64,000 nucleotides of DNA from Hydrogenophaga borbori (GTDB lineage Bacteria; Pseudomonadota; Gammaproteobacteria; Burkholderiales; Burkholderiaceae_C), in the NCBI RefSeq assembly GCF_003417535.1, contig NZ_QVLS01000001.1, positions 496,001-560,000 of the forward strand. Direction: 5' to 3'. Positions 47,520-55,893 of the stretch are shown in pieces. The notes beneath the pieces were generated by a model that was not told the DNA's origin, searched no databases, and saw only the letters and a program-made list of their open reading frames with translations. The position numbers and the translations under genes were made by a program. Every line of letters begins with the position of its first letter. Positions within the stretch are counted from its first letter, which is position 1.

Positions 47520-48378
47520 GCGCCACCTCTGCCTGCCGGCGCCCGAGGAAGATCTGGTCCATGCGGCCCCAGGGCAGGTCCTTCAGGAGCCGGCGCAGCT
47601 TGGCCTCGTTGCGCTCGAGATTCACATAGTGGCGAAAGCGCGTCTTCAGGTCGATGCCGGGCACGCGCGGCTGCTCGGCGTCGATCTCCCAGGGGTGGAA
47701 ATAGAAGATGGCGGACTCGCCGTCGCGCCGGTTCACCGATTCGATCATCCAGCGCGACAGGCTGTAGGGCAGCAGGCGGAAGTAGCCGCCACCGCTGGAC
47801 GGCAGGTTGCGGCTGAAGACCCGCAGCGTGGTGGGCGGCACCTCGATCAGGCCCTCGCGCACAGGGTGCACGAAGCGCGGTGCGTCGGGCGAGCCATAGT
47901 GGTCGTGGCGCACCGGGTAGATGCTGGAGCTGTAGCGGTGCCCGGTGTCGGCCAGCACGTCCAGGGCCCAGAGGTTGCCCTCGCCAATGGAGAAGCTCGG
48001 CGCACGGTAGCCCAGCACCTCCACGCCGCCGGTGTCTTCCAGCACGCGCCGCGCGCGCACCACGTCTTCGCGGAAGTCGGTGGCGTCCAGGTCGCTCACG
48101 CGCTGGTGGCCATAACCGTGGCTGGCAAGCTCGTGGCCCTGCTCGACGATGCGGCGCACCATGGCCGGGTAGCGCTCGGCGATCCAGCCGAGGGTGAAGA
48201 AGGTGGCCTGCGCGCCCTCGTCGGCCAGCATCTGCAGGATGCGGTCCACGTTGCGTTCGACGCGGCACTCGACGCTGTCCCAGTCGCTGCGCCGGATGTA
48301 GGGCGCCAGGGCGGAGACCTGGAAGTAGTCCTCGACGTCGATGGTGAGGGCATTCAGGCGATCGGTTTTCATCAACAT
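47512..48378 (-). CDS. XrtA-system polysaccharide deacetylase (TIGR03006-like)
   Basis: 288 residues, NodB fold. LTIDVEDYFQVSAL gives the metal-binding/base Asp pair, GHELASHGYGHQRVSDL gives the HxxxH metal site, GYRAPSFSIGEGNLWALDVLADTGHRYSSSIYPVRHDHYG follows, and IFYFHPWEIDAEQPRV ends with the catalytic His. It removes acetyl groups from N-acetyl sugars during or after export. No signal peptide is apparent, as in other members of this subgroup. Start at 48378 (MLMKTD) is kept; ATG two codons further is an alternative. Between the ATPase and FemAB genes in the canonical order. Confidence 0.92.
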   Translation of the reverse strand: MLMKTDRLNALTIDVEDYFQVSALAPYIRRSDWDSVECRVERNVDRILQMLADEGAQATFFTLGWIAERYPAMVRRIVEQGHELASHGYGHQRVSDLDATDFREDVVRARRVLEDTGGVEVLGYRAPSFSIGEGNLWALDVLADTGHRYSSSIYPVRHDHYGSPDAPRFVHPVREGLIEVPPTTLRVFSRNLPSSGGGYFRLLPYSLSRWMIESVNRRDGESAIFYFHPWEIDAEQPRVPGIDLKTRFRHYVNLERNEAKLRRLLKDLPWGRMDQIFLGRRQAEVALA

Positions 48379-48400
48379 GAGGTGCTCTCCCTGAAAGGGG

Positions 48401-49549
48401 TCAGCCCGGCGGCGCGTCGCTGGGCGCGCCGCCCTGCGGACCGTTTCCGTTGCGACCCTTGCGGGCGCCCGCGACGATGCGCCGCAGCGAGCTGAGGATT
48501 TCCAGGCTGATGCGCTCCTGGCGCAGCACGCTGCGCTCGATGCGCAACAGGCGCGCGCTGAGCTGCTCGGCCGCCACCTGCGTGAGCTGCTCGGACATGC
48601 CCTCGACCATGCCGGGGTCGATGTCCAGGTCCAGCGGTTCGACCTGGTCGGTGAGCGTGGGCGGCATGCCGCGCGGGGGAATCTCGGCCAGCGGGCCCCA
48701 GCGGCTGGCGTCTTGCTCGGTGCGCGTGGGCGAGGCGGCGGTCTCGGCCCGGGCCTCGTTCACCACGTCCTGGAAGGCTTCCAGCGTGAGGTGCGGCGTC
48801 TCGGCCAGGAAGCCCTGCAGCAGCAGCCGGTCCACCAGCAGGTTGATGCGGCGCGGGATGCCTCCCGACTCCTGGTGCAGCAGCGCGAAGATGCCTTCGT
48901 CGAAGGTCGGCTTGTCGGTGGCGCCGGCGCACTTGAGGCGGTGCTCCACGTAGCCGCGCGTGTCCTCCTCGTCCAGCGGGCCCAGGTGGCAGCGCGCCGT
49001 GACGCGCTGGCGCAGCTGCAGCATGCGCGGGCTTTGCAGGATGTCGCGGAACTCGGGCTGGCCGATCAGGAAGGTCTGCAGCAGCGCCTGGTCGCCGAAC
49101 TGGAAGTTGGAGAGCATGCGCAGCTCTTCCACCGCCTGGGGCTGCAGGTTCTGTGCCTCGTCGACGATCAGCAGGCAGCGCTTGCCCTGCGAGACCTGGG
49201 TGATGAAGTAGGCCTCCAGGGCCATGAGCATGTCGGCCTTGCTGTTGCCCTTGACGGACACGCCGAACGCAGCGCACACGAGCTTGAGCGCGTCCTCGGC
49301 GCCCAGCTGTGTGCTGACGAGCTGGGCGGCCACGACCGAGCCGTTCTCCAGGCTGTCGAGCAGGTCGCGCACGATGGTGGTCTTGCCCGCGCCCACCTCG
49401 CCCGTGATGACGATGAAGCCTTCGCCGCGCATGACGCCGTACACCAGGTAGGAGCGCGCCCGCCGGTGCGGCTTGCCCGAAAAATAGAAACGCGGGTCCG
49501 GGTTGAGCTGGAAAGGCTTGCTCTTGAGCCCGTAGAAGGCTTCGTACAT
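48401..49549 (-). CDS. XrtA/PEP-CTERM system-associated AAA ATPase (TIGR03015-like, ExeA-type)
   Basis: 382 residues. MYEAFYGLKSKPFQLNPDPRFYF is the standard start; GFIVITGEVGAGKTTIVRDLLDSL is the Walker A, RCLLIVDEAQNLQPQAVEELRMLSNF the Walker B with sensor, and LRQRVTARCHLGPLDEEDTRGYVEHRLKCAGA the C-lid. The family is related to ExeA of type II secretion. The C-terminal 110 residues after VNEARAETAAS are low-complexity and end with a helix (VEGMSEQLTQVAAEQLSARLLRIERSVLRQ) and a Gly/Asn-rich tail. Located between the outer-membrane protein and deacetylase genes. Confidence 0.92.
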   Translation of the reverse strand: MYEAFYGLKSKPFQLNPDPRFYFSGKPHRRARSYLVYGVMRGEGFIVITGEVGAGKTTIVRDLLDSLENGSVVAAQLVSTQLGAEDALKLVCAAFGVSVKGNSKADMLMALEAYFITQVSQGKRCLLIVDEAQNLQPQAVEELRMLSNFQFGDQALLQTFLIGQPEFRDILQSPRMLQLRQRVTARCHLGPLDEEDTRGYVEHRLKCAGATDKPTFDEGIFALLHQESGGIPRRINLLVDRLLLQGFLAETPHLTLEAFQDVVNEARAETAASPTRTEQDASRWGPLAEIPPRGMPPTLTDQVEPLDLDIDPGMVEGMSEQLTQVAAEQLSARLLRIERSVLRQERISLEILSSLRRIVAGARKGRNGNGPQGGAPSDAPPG

Positions 49550-49552
49550 GGA

Positions 49553-51145
49553 TCAGAACCGATGGGAAACCATGGCCTGGATGGCCGTTTCCCGGTAAGG
49601 GGTGGTGGCGTCGAAAGACGAGCGGCGCAGCATCACGACACCGGTGGTGCGGGCGCTCAGGCGCGTGGTCAGCGCCAGGGTGATCGAATCGAGGCGGTTG
49701 AACAGCGTGGTGCCCACACCCACGTTTTCCTGGCGCTGGAAGGTGACGCTGGCCGCCGAGCGCGGCGAAAGACGGTGCGCGTAGGCCACGCTCCAGCCCT
49801 TTTGCAGGATCTCGCTGGCGAAGTTGAAGTCGTCACCGGTGACCAGGCTGTTGTTGAGCTGGTTCGAGCGCGTGCGCTGGATCGCGGCCGTGAGGGCGCC
49901 GCGGTTGAGCATCAGCACGAAGGCGAGTTCCTGGATGCGCTGCTCGGTGACGAAGGACGTGAGGTAGCCGGGGAAGTTGGTGGTGTTGCCCGGCAGGCCC
50001 AGGCGCTCCAGCTCGCTCTGCACGCGCTGCGCGCGCTGCACCGGGTCGGGGATGCTGCCGCCGTACAGGGCGTCGAGAAGGCCCGACAGGGTGGTGCTGC
50101 CGTCGCCCAGTCCCAGCTGGCTGGTGGAGATGTCGCGCGAGTCCGTGAAACGCACCACCGCGCGGCGCATCTGGTACTCGGCCTGCAGGTTGTGGTCGTG
50201 ACCGAAGAAGCGCTTGTTCGCGCCCATGGCGATGCGCGCGTTCTGCGTCGGCCGCCAGTTGAAGCCGCCGCCCCAGGTGGAGTAGGACTCGGTGTCGGCC
50301 GTGAGCACGTTGTTGGATTCGCGGCCGCCCTGCACGTAGACCAGCAGCGTCGGGGTCACCGCGTAGTTCAGTTGGCCGATCACCTGCTGCAGCGTGACCT
50401 TGCGACCCAGGCTGTAGTCGAGGTTGCTGCGCGAGGCGTCCAGCGCCCAGCCCAGGCGGGCCACGCCCTCGCTGCTGGCCAGGCGGCCCGAAACGGTGTT
50501 CTCGTCGATGTCGGATCGGTTGTCGGCCTGGGTGCGCGACGTGAAGCGGCTGTAGCGCAGCTCGTAGTCGACAGCGTCGTTGAAGCTGCCGCGCAGGTAG
50601 GGCGAGATGCGGAACTGCTTGGTCTCCGCCAGGTTCGGGCGCTCGAAATCGCCCACCGGCTGCACATCGAAGGCCGACACGCGGCTGCGGCCGACGTTGC
50701 CGTTGAATTCGACGAAGGCGGTGTTGTTCCAGGCGTCGAGCAGCAGGTTGGCGTCCAGGCCCTGCAGGTGGTCCTCCTGCCCCACGCCTTGCGCCTGGTA
50801 CAGGCCGCTGAGCGAGTAGTCCACGCTGCCGGTCAGGCGCGGCAGATTGAACACGGCCAGCACCGAGGCGCCCAGCTCGGTGGTCCATTCGGACTGGCGG
50901 TCGGTGCCGCTGAGCAGGTAGTTGTCGGTGTACCACTGGCGGGCGAACACGCGCGGTTCGATCCACACGCGCGGCGGCGGCCCCTGCGGCGTGATCGACT
51001 CCTGCACCTGGGTGGCGGCGCCCGGCACTTCCATCGGCACCTGCGCGCGCGCCGCTCCCGCCAGCGCCAGGGTGGCCAGGGCCACGGCGCTCAGTGGCAG
51101 GCGGCACCGGGGGCGCGGGATCGAGGGGGTCGCTATCGGGCGCAT
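49553..51145 (-). CDS. XrtA/PEP-CTERM system outer-membrane beta-barrel protein (TIGR03016-like)
   Basis: 530 residues with a signal peptide ending GAARAQ. The rest is alternating amphipathic strands and turns, such as TGSVDYSLSGLYQAQ, ESNNVLTADTESYSTWGGGFNWRP and QRTRSNQLNNSLVTGD, and it ends in MVSHRF, the C-terminal aromatic needed for outer-membrane insertion. TIGR03016 proteins are the presumed outer-membrane export or assembly component of these loci. Its stop is 3 nt before the ATPase ATG. Identification rests on the barrel pattern plus its place in the operon. Confidence 0.85.
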   Translation of the reverse strand: MRPIATPSIPRPRCRLPLSAVALATLALAGAARAQVPMEVPGAATQVQESITPQGPPPRVWIEPRVFARQWYTDNYLLSGTDRQSEWTTELGASVLAVFNLPRLTGSVDYSLSGLYQAQGVGQEDHLQGLDANLLLDAWNNTAFVEFNGNVGRSRVSAFDVQPVGDFERPNLAETKQFRISPYLRGSFNDAVDYELRYSRFTSRTQADNRSDIDENTVSGRLASSEGVARLGWALDASRSNLDYSLGRKVTLQQVIGQLNYAVTPTLLVYVQGGRESNNVLTADTESYSTWGGGFNWRPTQNARIAMGANKRFFGHDHNLQAEYQMRRAVVRFTDSRDISTSQLGLGDGSTTLSGLLDALYGGSIPDPVQRAQRVQSELERLGLPGNTTNFPGYLTSFVTEQRIQELAFVLMLNRGALTAAIQRTRSNQLNNSLVTGDDFNFASEILQKGWSVAYAHRLSPRSAASVTFQRQENVGVGTTLFNRLDSITLALTTRLSARTTGVVMLRRSSFDATTPYRETAIQAMVSHRF

Positions 51146-51163
51146 GGTCTGCCTCGCTGGCCC

Positions 51164-52078
51164 TCAGGCCGTGGTGTTCGCCTCGGCCGGCGCTTCCGTG
51201 CCGTAGCCGTAGCCATAGCCGTAGGAGTTGCGCTCTTCCTCGCGGACCTGGTTGAGCACCATGAGCTTGATCGGGCAGTTCTCGATCGCCTCCAGCGCGT
51301 GGCGCACCTGGGCGCGCTGCGTCTGGCCGGCCTGCACCACCATCACGATCTGGCCCATGTGCGTGGCCAATACACGCGACTCGGTGGTCATCAGCAGCGG
51401 CGGCGAATCGAAAATGATGATGCGCTCGGGGTAGCGGTGCCCCATCTCCTCCACCAGCGTGCTCATGGCGTCGCTGGCCAGCAGTTCGGTGGCGCGCGCG
51501 TGCGGCGTGCCGCTGGGCAGCAGCGTGAGCTTGTCGATGTTGGTGCGCAGCAGCACCTCGGACATCTCGGTCTCGTTGCCCACCAGCAGGTCCATCAGGC
51601 CCCGGCCGGACGGCAGACCCAGGGTCTTCATGACCGAGGGGCGCGAGACGTCGGCGTCGACCAGCAGCACCGTGTGGTCAAGCTCCATGGCAATGCTCAC
51701 CGCCAGGTTGATGGCGGTGAAGGTCTTTCCCTCGCCCGCCAGCGCACTGGTGATCATGATGCGGTTGCCGTGGGTCACGGGCGCGGCGCCCTTGCCCATG
51801 GCGTTGGCCAGCAGCGGGCGCTTGATGACGCGGAACTGCTCGGCCGTGAGGGAGCGCTGGGCCTTGGGGGTGACGAAGCCCGCTTCCGTCAGGGCGTCCA
51901 GGTCGAGCTGCACGACCTTGGAGCTGCTCTGCGGACGCAGGGACTGCGTGGGCCTCGGCATGGCCACGGGCGGGCGCGCCGCGGCAGCCGGCGGGGCCTC
52001 GGGGGTGTCGGGTATGTCGGCCCCGGCCTGGCGAAGCTGCTCCAGCCGTTGCGCCGCTTTTTCGATCAGACTTGCCAT
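51164..52078 (-). CDS. XrtA-associated tyrosine autokinase (BY-kinase, TIGR03018-like)
   Basis: 304 residues. Walker A SALAGEGKTF at 111-120, Walker A' LLVDADVSRPS at 138-148, Walker B IIIFDSPPLL near 230, and a C-terminal Tyr cluster (YGYGYGYG) that is the autophosphorylation site. BY-kinases cycle with the chain-length protein to control polymer length. The start MASLIEKAAQRLEQLRQAG at 52078 follows the family pattern; a further ATG at 52093 immediately abuts the previous stop. The gene follows the chain-length gene and precedes the barrel gene. Confidence 0.93.
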   Translation of the reverse strand: MASLIEKAAQRLEQLRQAGADIPDTPEAPPAAAARPPVAMPRPTQSLRPQSSSKVVQLDLDALTEAGFVTPKAQRSLTAEQFRVIKRPLLANAMGKGAAPVTHGNRIMITSALAGEGKTFTAINLAVSIAMELDHTVLLVDADVSRPSVMKTLGLPSGRGLMDLLVGNETEMSEVLLRTNIDKLTLLPSGTPHARATELLASDAMSTLVEEMGHRYPERIIIFDSPPLLMTTESRVLATHMGQIVMVVQAGQTQRAQVRHALEAIENCPIKLMVLNQVREEERNSYGYGYGYGTEAPAEANTTA

Positions 52079-52093
52079 CGCTTCAGGCCCCAT

Positions 52094-53662
52094 TCAAACG
52101 GATGATTGGTGAATGGACAGCGCCACCATGCCCAGCGCGAACAGCAGCACCAGCGCGACGATCGCGACGATCACCCGCAGCAAGCTGCGCCCCTGGCGGT
52201 GGCGGATCACCTCGTTTCGCACCTGGGTGACCACGCCCAGCAGGGGCAGGTCGACCGCGCTGCGCAGGCCGGCGGCATCGAAGTACACCGGCCGCAGGTT
52301 GCTCACCATGAACGCCACCGCCGCCCCAGCCACCAGCGAAAGCAGCAGCACGCCCGGCAGCAGCACCACGCGGTTGGGGGCCACCGGGCGACGCGACACC
52401 TGAGGCGGCTCCACCACGCGGAACTGCGCCACGTGCGCGTCGCTTTGCAGCTCGTTGCTCAGGGCCACGGTCTCGCGCCGCGCGACCAGGTCCTCGTAGT
52501 TCTTGCGGTGCACGTCGTAGTCGCGGTTGAGCTGGGCCAGCTCGGCCTCGACCTGCGGCGCCACCTTGGCTTGTTCGCGGATGCGGGCGGCGCGGCCTTC
52601 GTACTCGGCCACGCGGGCGCGCAGCGAGGCGACCTGCACTTCGGTGGCGGCCACCGTGCGCGACATCTCCTGCATCGCGGGGTTCATGTCGGGCATGGGC
52701 CGGCCGGCGGCCTCGGCCTGCTGGGCGCGCTTGCGCAGGGCCTCGACCTCGCGCGCCTTTTGCTGCTCGAGCTCGGCGATCAGCTTGCGGGTGTTCTGCA
52801 CGTCGGGGTGCTGCTCGGTGAAGCGCTGCAGCAGGCCGTCGAGGTTGCGGCGCAGCACGTCGATGCGGGCGTCGATCTCGGGCGTGGCAAAGGTCTGGGC
52901 GGGCAAGGTGGCGGCGGCGTTGCGGGCCGCGGCGCGCGCCTGCTCGAGCTGGGCACGGGCCGCTTCGCGGGCGCTTTCGGCCTCGCGCAACTCCAGCCGC
53001 GCCTGGCTCAACGTGGTGCTGATTTCGGCCATGCGGCCGGCCATGTCCACCCCACCCTGGGTCTGCATGTCGATATGGCGCAGACGAAAGTCCTTCAGCC
53101 GTGTCTCGGCGTCGGTGAGCTTGGACTCGTAGTTGCGGATCTGCTCCTCGATGAACTTGCGCGCGTTCTGCGCATCGGCCGTGTATGCCCCCGTGCGCGA
53201 GGCGATGAAGGTCTTCATCAGCGCGTCCACCACGCGCAGCGCCAGCTGGGGGTTCTGGTCGCGGTACGAGATGGTGTACAGGTTGTCGCGGCCGGTGGAC
53301 TTGAGCTGGATGTTGCCCATGATGCGGCCGACCAGCGCGTCCCGCTCGGCCTTGCCGGCCAGGGGCACGCCCAGGTCCTCGGACTGCACCAGCTTCTCGA
53401 TGGTGGGCCGGCTGATGAGTGTGCGGCCCAGCATCGCCACCTGCTGTTCGACGTCGGGCTGGATCGTCAGGCCCGCCATCAGCGGACGCAGGATGGATTG
53501 CGTGTCGACGTACACCCGGGCCGATGCCTCGAAGCGGTCGGGGATGAACATCACGGCGGCGGCGCCCAGGAGGGCCACGGCCCATGCCACGGCCACACCG
53601 GTGCGGCGGTACAGCCACATGCCGCGCAGCGCGTTGGTGAGTTGGTGGATCAGTTCATGCAT
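52094..53662 (-). CDS. XrtA-system polysaccharide chain-length determinant (TIGR03007-like)
   Basis: 522 residues, PCP/Wzz type. An N-terminal membrane helix (AVAWAVALLGAAAVMFIPD), then YVDTQSILRPLMAGLTIQPDVEQQVAMLGRTLISRP, a long periplasmic alpha-helical region with coiled coil between about 180 and 380, then PPQVSRRPVAPNRVVLLPGVLLLSLVAGAAVAFMV, and a last helix near the C-terminus. Partner of the tyrosine autokinase just downstream. Begins 69 nt after the export lipoprotein stop. Confidence 0.93.
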   Translation of the reverse strand: MHELIHQLTNALRGMWLYRRTGVAVAWAVALLGAAAVMFIPDRFEASARVYVDTQSILRPLMAGLTIQPDVEQQVAMLGRTLISRPTIEKLVQSEDLGVPLAGKAERDALVGRIMGNIQLKSTGRDNLYTISYRDQNPQLALRVVDALMKTFIASRTGAYTADAQNARKFIEEQIRNYESKLTDAETRLKDFRLRHIDMQTQGGVDMAGRMAEISTTLSQARLELREAESAREAARAQLEQARAAARNAAATLPAQTFATPEIDARIDVLRRNLDGLLQRFTEQHPDVQNTRKLIAELEQQKAREVEALRKRAQQAEAAGRPMPDMNPAMQEMSRTVAATEVQVASLRARVAEYEGRAARIREQAKVAPQVEAELAQLNRDYDVHRKNYEDLVARRETVALSNELQSDAHVAQFRVVEPPQVSRRPVAPNRVVLLPGVLLLSLVAGAAVAFMVSNLRPVYFDAAGLRSAVDLPLLGVVTQVRNEVIRHRQGRSLLRVIVAIVALVLLFALGMVALSIHQSSV

Positions 53663-53731
53663 GCGGATTGCGGGACGATCGGGGCAAGCGCGATCACCGT
53701 CGGGCGACGGTGATCAAACGGAAGGGCCTGG

Positions 53732-54355
53732 TCAGAACCAGCCTTGGGGAATGATCAGCACATCGCCCGGCAGCATCTCGACGTTGGCCGAGATGTCGCC
53801 GCGCTTGACCAGGTCGTCCAGGCGCACGCTGTAGCGCTTGTTGCCCTCGGCGGCGCGCACGATGGTGGCCTTGTTGCCGCTGGCGAATTCGGTCAGGCCG
53901 CCGGAGGCGATCAGCACGTCCATCACCGTCATCTTGTGGCGGAACGGCAGGGCCTGGGGCTTGACGGCCTCACCCACCACGCGGACTTGCTCGCTGTGCG
54001 AGCCCACGAAGTTGGTGACGATCACGGTCACGACCGGATCGCGCACGTACTTGCCGAGCGCCTTCTCGACGTCGCGGGCGATTTCCTGGGAGGTCTTGCC
54101 CTGGGCAAGGAGTTCGTCGACGAGCGGGGCAGAGACCTTGCCGTCCGGCCGCACGGGCACCACGGCCGACAGCTCCGGGTTGCGCCACACGCTGATGGAC
54201 AGGGTGTCGCCCGGGCCGACGAGGTAGTTGTAGGACGCGGCGGCGGATGCGGTGGGCGGCGCGGGCGGATACGAACCGCCGCTGGCGCAACCAGCCAGGA
54301 TGGCCGCAGCCGCCAACATGGCCACGCGGAAGCGGATGGACGTATGTTTTTGCAT
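53732..54355 (-). CDS. XrtA/PEP-CTERM system exopolysaccharide export lipoprotein (Wza-like, TIGR03027-like)
   Basis: 207 residues. Signal peptide with lipobox ILAGCAS, then the polysaccharide-export SLBB layout: YNYLVGPGDTLSISVWRNPELSAVVPVRPDGKVSAPLVDELLAQGKTSQEIARDVEKALGKYVRDPVVTVIVTNF, QVRVVGEAVKPQALPFRHKMTVMDVLIASGGLTEFASGNKATIVR and DVLIIPQGWF. Forms the outer-membrane secretion channel of the polymer. The ATG at 54355 has GGAGG 8 nt upstream, so it is preferred over a TTG five codons earlier. It is the first gene of the operon, with a 260-bp divergent region to the aminotransferase gene. Confidence 0.93.
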   Translation of the reverse strand: MQKHTSIRFRVAMLAAAAILAGCASGGSYPPAPPTASAAASYNYLVGPGDTLSISVWRNPELSAVVPVRPDGKVSAPLVDELLAQGKTSQEIARDVEKALGKYVRDPVVTVIVTNFVGSHSEQVRVVGEAVKPQALPFRHKMTVMDVLIASGGLTEFASGNKATIVRAAEGNKRYSVRLDDLVKRGDISANVEMLPGDVLIIPQGWF

Positions 54356-54477
54356 GCTCACGGCCTCCAAAGAAGGGACAAGTGTTAATAAAAGTAAACA
54401 GTCGGCGAATATACCCCAGCACCCTATGGTGAACCACCTTCACGCCTCGGGAAGCTCATTCAAACGTGGGACTCCAT

Positions 54478-54498
54478 GCAGTACTGCACGCGCAGTAC
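54478..54498. promoter_or_regulatory. Palindromic operator candidate between polysaccharide operon and aminotransferase
   Basis: GCAGTACTGC at 54478-54487 is a perfect 10-bp palindrome, and its right half GTACTGC (54481-54487) pairs again with GCAGTAC at 54492-54498 across ACGC. Three half-sites of one heptamer within 21 bp, about 123 bp from the export-lipoprotein ATG and 118 bp from the aminotransferase ATG, look like a dimeric regulator site. The regulator is unknown. Confidence 0.5.
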
Positions 54499-54615
54499 AT
54501 CATGGCGACGGAACCGCAGTCAAAGGTCGACACCTGACGAAGCTCCGATACCCCCGGCCGTGCGGTGGCCTGCGCTCTAGAATTCCGGGTCTTCCACCTC
54601 TTCCCCAGCCCCCTC

Positions 54616-55812
54616 ATGAGCCTCTTCTCCGCCGTTGAAATGGCCCCCCGCGACCCGATCCTGGGTCTGAACGAGCAATTCGCCGCCGACAGCAACCCCA
54701 ACAAGGTGAACCTTGGGGTGGGCGTGTATTTCGACGAGAACGGCAAGCTGCCGCTGCTGCAATGCGTGCAGGCGGCCGAGAAGGCCATGATGGACAAGCC
54801 TGCGGCGCGCGGCTACCTGCCCATCGACGGCATCGCCGCCTACGACAACGCGGTCAAGGGCTTGGTGTTCGGGGCCGACAGCGAACCCGTCAAAAGCGGC
54901 CGCGTGGCCACCGTGCAGGCCCTGGGCGGCACCGGCGGCCTCAAGATCGGCGCCGACTTCCTCAAGCGCCTGAGCCCCTCGGCCAAGGTGCTGATCAGCG
55001 ACCCGAGCTGGGAAAACCACCGCGCCCTCTTCACCCAGGCCGGCTTCGAGGTCGGCACGTACACCTACTACGACGCGGCCAAGCGCGGCGTGGACTTCGA
55101 CGGCATGCTGGCCAGCCTGCAGGCCGCCGCGCCCGGCACCATCGCCGTGCTGCACGCCTGCTGCCACAACCCCACCGGCTACGACATCACGCCCGCGCAA
55201 TGGGACCGCGTGATCGAGGTCGTCAAGGCGCGCGGCCTCACGCCCTTCCTGGACATGGCCTACCAGGGCTTTGGCCACGGCATCGCCGAGGACGGTGCGG
55301 TGATCGCCAAGTTCGTGGCCGCCGGCCTGGTGTTCTTCGTCTCCACCTCGTTTTCCAAGAGCTTCAGCCTGTACGGCGAGCGCGTGGGCGCCCTGTCGGT
55401 GCTGTGCGCGGACAAGGCCGAAGCCGACCGCGTGCTCTCGCAGCTCAAGATCATGGTCCGCACCAACTACTCCAACCCGCCCATCCATGGCGGCGCGGTG
55501 GTGGCGGCCGTACTCACCAACCCCGAGCTGCGTGCGCTGTGGGAGAAAGAGCTGGGCGAGATGCGCGTGCGCATCAAGGCCATGCGCCAGCAACTGGTGG
55601 ACGGGCTGAAGGCCGCCGGCGTGAAGCAGGACATGGGCTTCATCACCGACCAGATCGGCATGTTCAGCTACTCCGGCCTGACCAAGGACCAGATGGTGCG
55701 CCTGCGCAACGAGTTCGGCGTCTACGGCACCGACACCGGCCGCATGTGCGTGGCCGCGCTCAACGGCAAAAACATCGGGCACGTCTGCCAGTCCATCGCC
55801 GCGGTGCTCTGA
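54616..55812 (+). CDS. Aromatic/aspartate aminotransferase (class I)
   Basis: 398 residues, PLP enzyme of the AspC/TyrB group. SLFSAVEMAPRDPILGLNEQFAADSNPNKVNLGVGVYFDENGKLPLL opens as in TyrB/AspC, HACCHNPTG lies at 180-188, LDMAYQGFGHG at 212-222, and the Schiff-base Lys is K248 in TSFSKSFSLYGERVG. RTNYSNPPIHGGAVV and a terminal DTGRMCVAALN are also standard; TyrB-like enzymes have a similar set, so the exact symbol is left open. Transfers amino groups between aspartate or aromatic amino acids and 2-oxoglutarate. An in-frame ATG 17 codons upstream is less likely. Confidence 0.93.
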   Translation: MSLFSAVEMAPRDPILGLNEQFAADSNPNKVNLGVGVYFDENGKLPLLQCVQAAEKAMMDKPAARGYLPIDGIAAYDNAVKGLVFGADSEPVKSGRVATVQALGGTGGLKIGADFLKRLSPSAKVLISDPSWENHRALFTQAGFEVGTYTYYDAAKRGVDFDGMLASLQAAAPGTIAVLHACCHNPTGYDITPAQWDRVIEVVKARGLTPFLDMAYQGFGHGIAEDGAVIAKFVAAGLVFFVSTSFSKSFSLYGERVGALSVLCADKAEADRVLSQLKIMVRTNYSNPPIHGGAVVAAVLTNPELRALWEKELGEMRVRIKAMRQQLVDGLKAAGVKQDMGFITDQIGMFSYSGLTKDQMVRLRNEFGVYGTDTGRMCVAALNGKNIGHVCQSIAAVL

Positions 55813-55893
55813 GCGCAGCCTGGCCAGGGGGCGCCCCGCAAGCGCCTTCGCCGGGCCGCAGGCGCCGCCCCTGTCAGGCAAGCGCGCCGGGGC
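55813..55893. repeat. REP-like G+C-rich intergenic repeat
   Basis: Spacer between the convergent aminotransferase and dioxygenase genes. It includes GCCTTCGCCGGGCCGCAGG and GCGCCGCCCCTG, which share the core GGCCGCAGGnGCCGCCCC with the left half of the guaB-guaA spacer element. It also contains the dyad CCAGGGGGCGCCCC. May serve as a transcription stop; no U-tract. Confidence 0.45.

Noticed and set aside
34137-54355. PEP-CTERM target proteins inside the XrtA locus
   Set aside because: No protein in the window ends with a Pro-Glu-Pro, hydrophobic helix and basic tail; none could be annotated as a sorting substrate.
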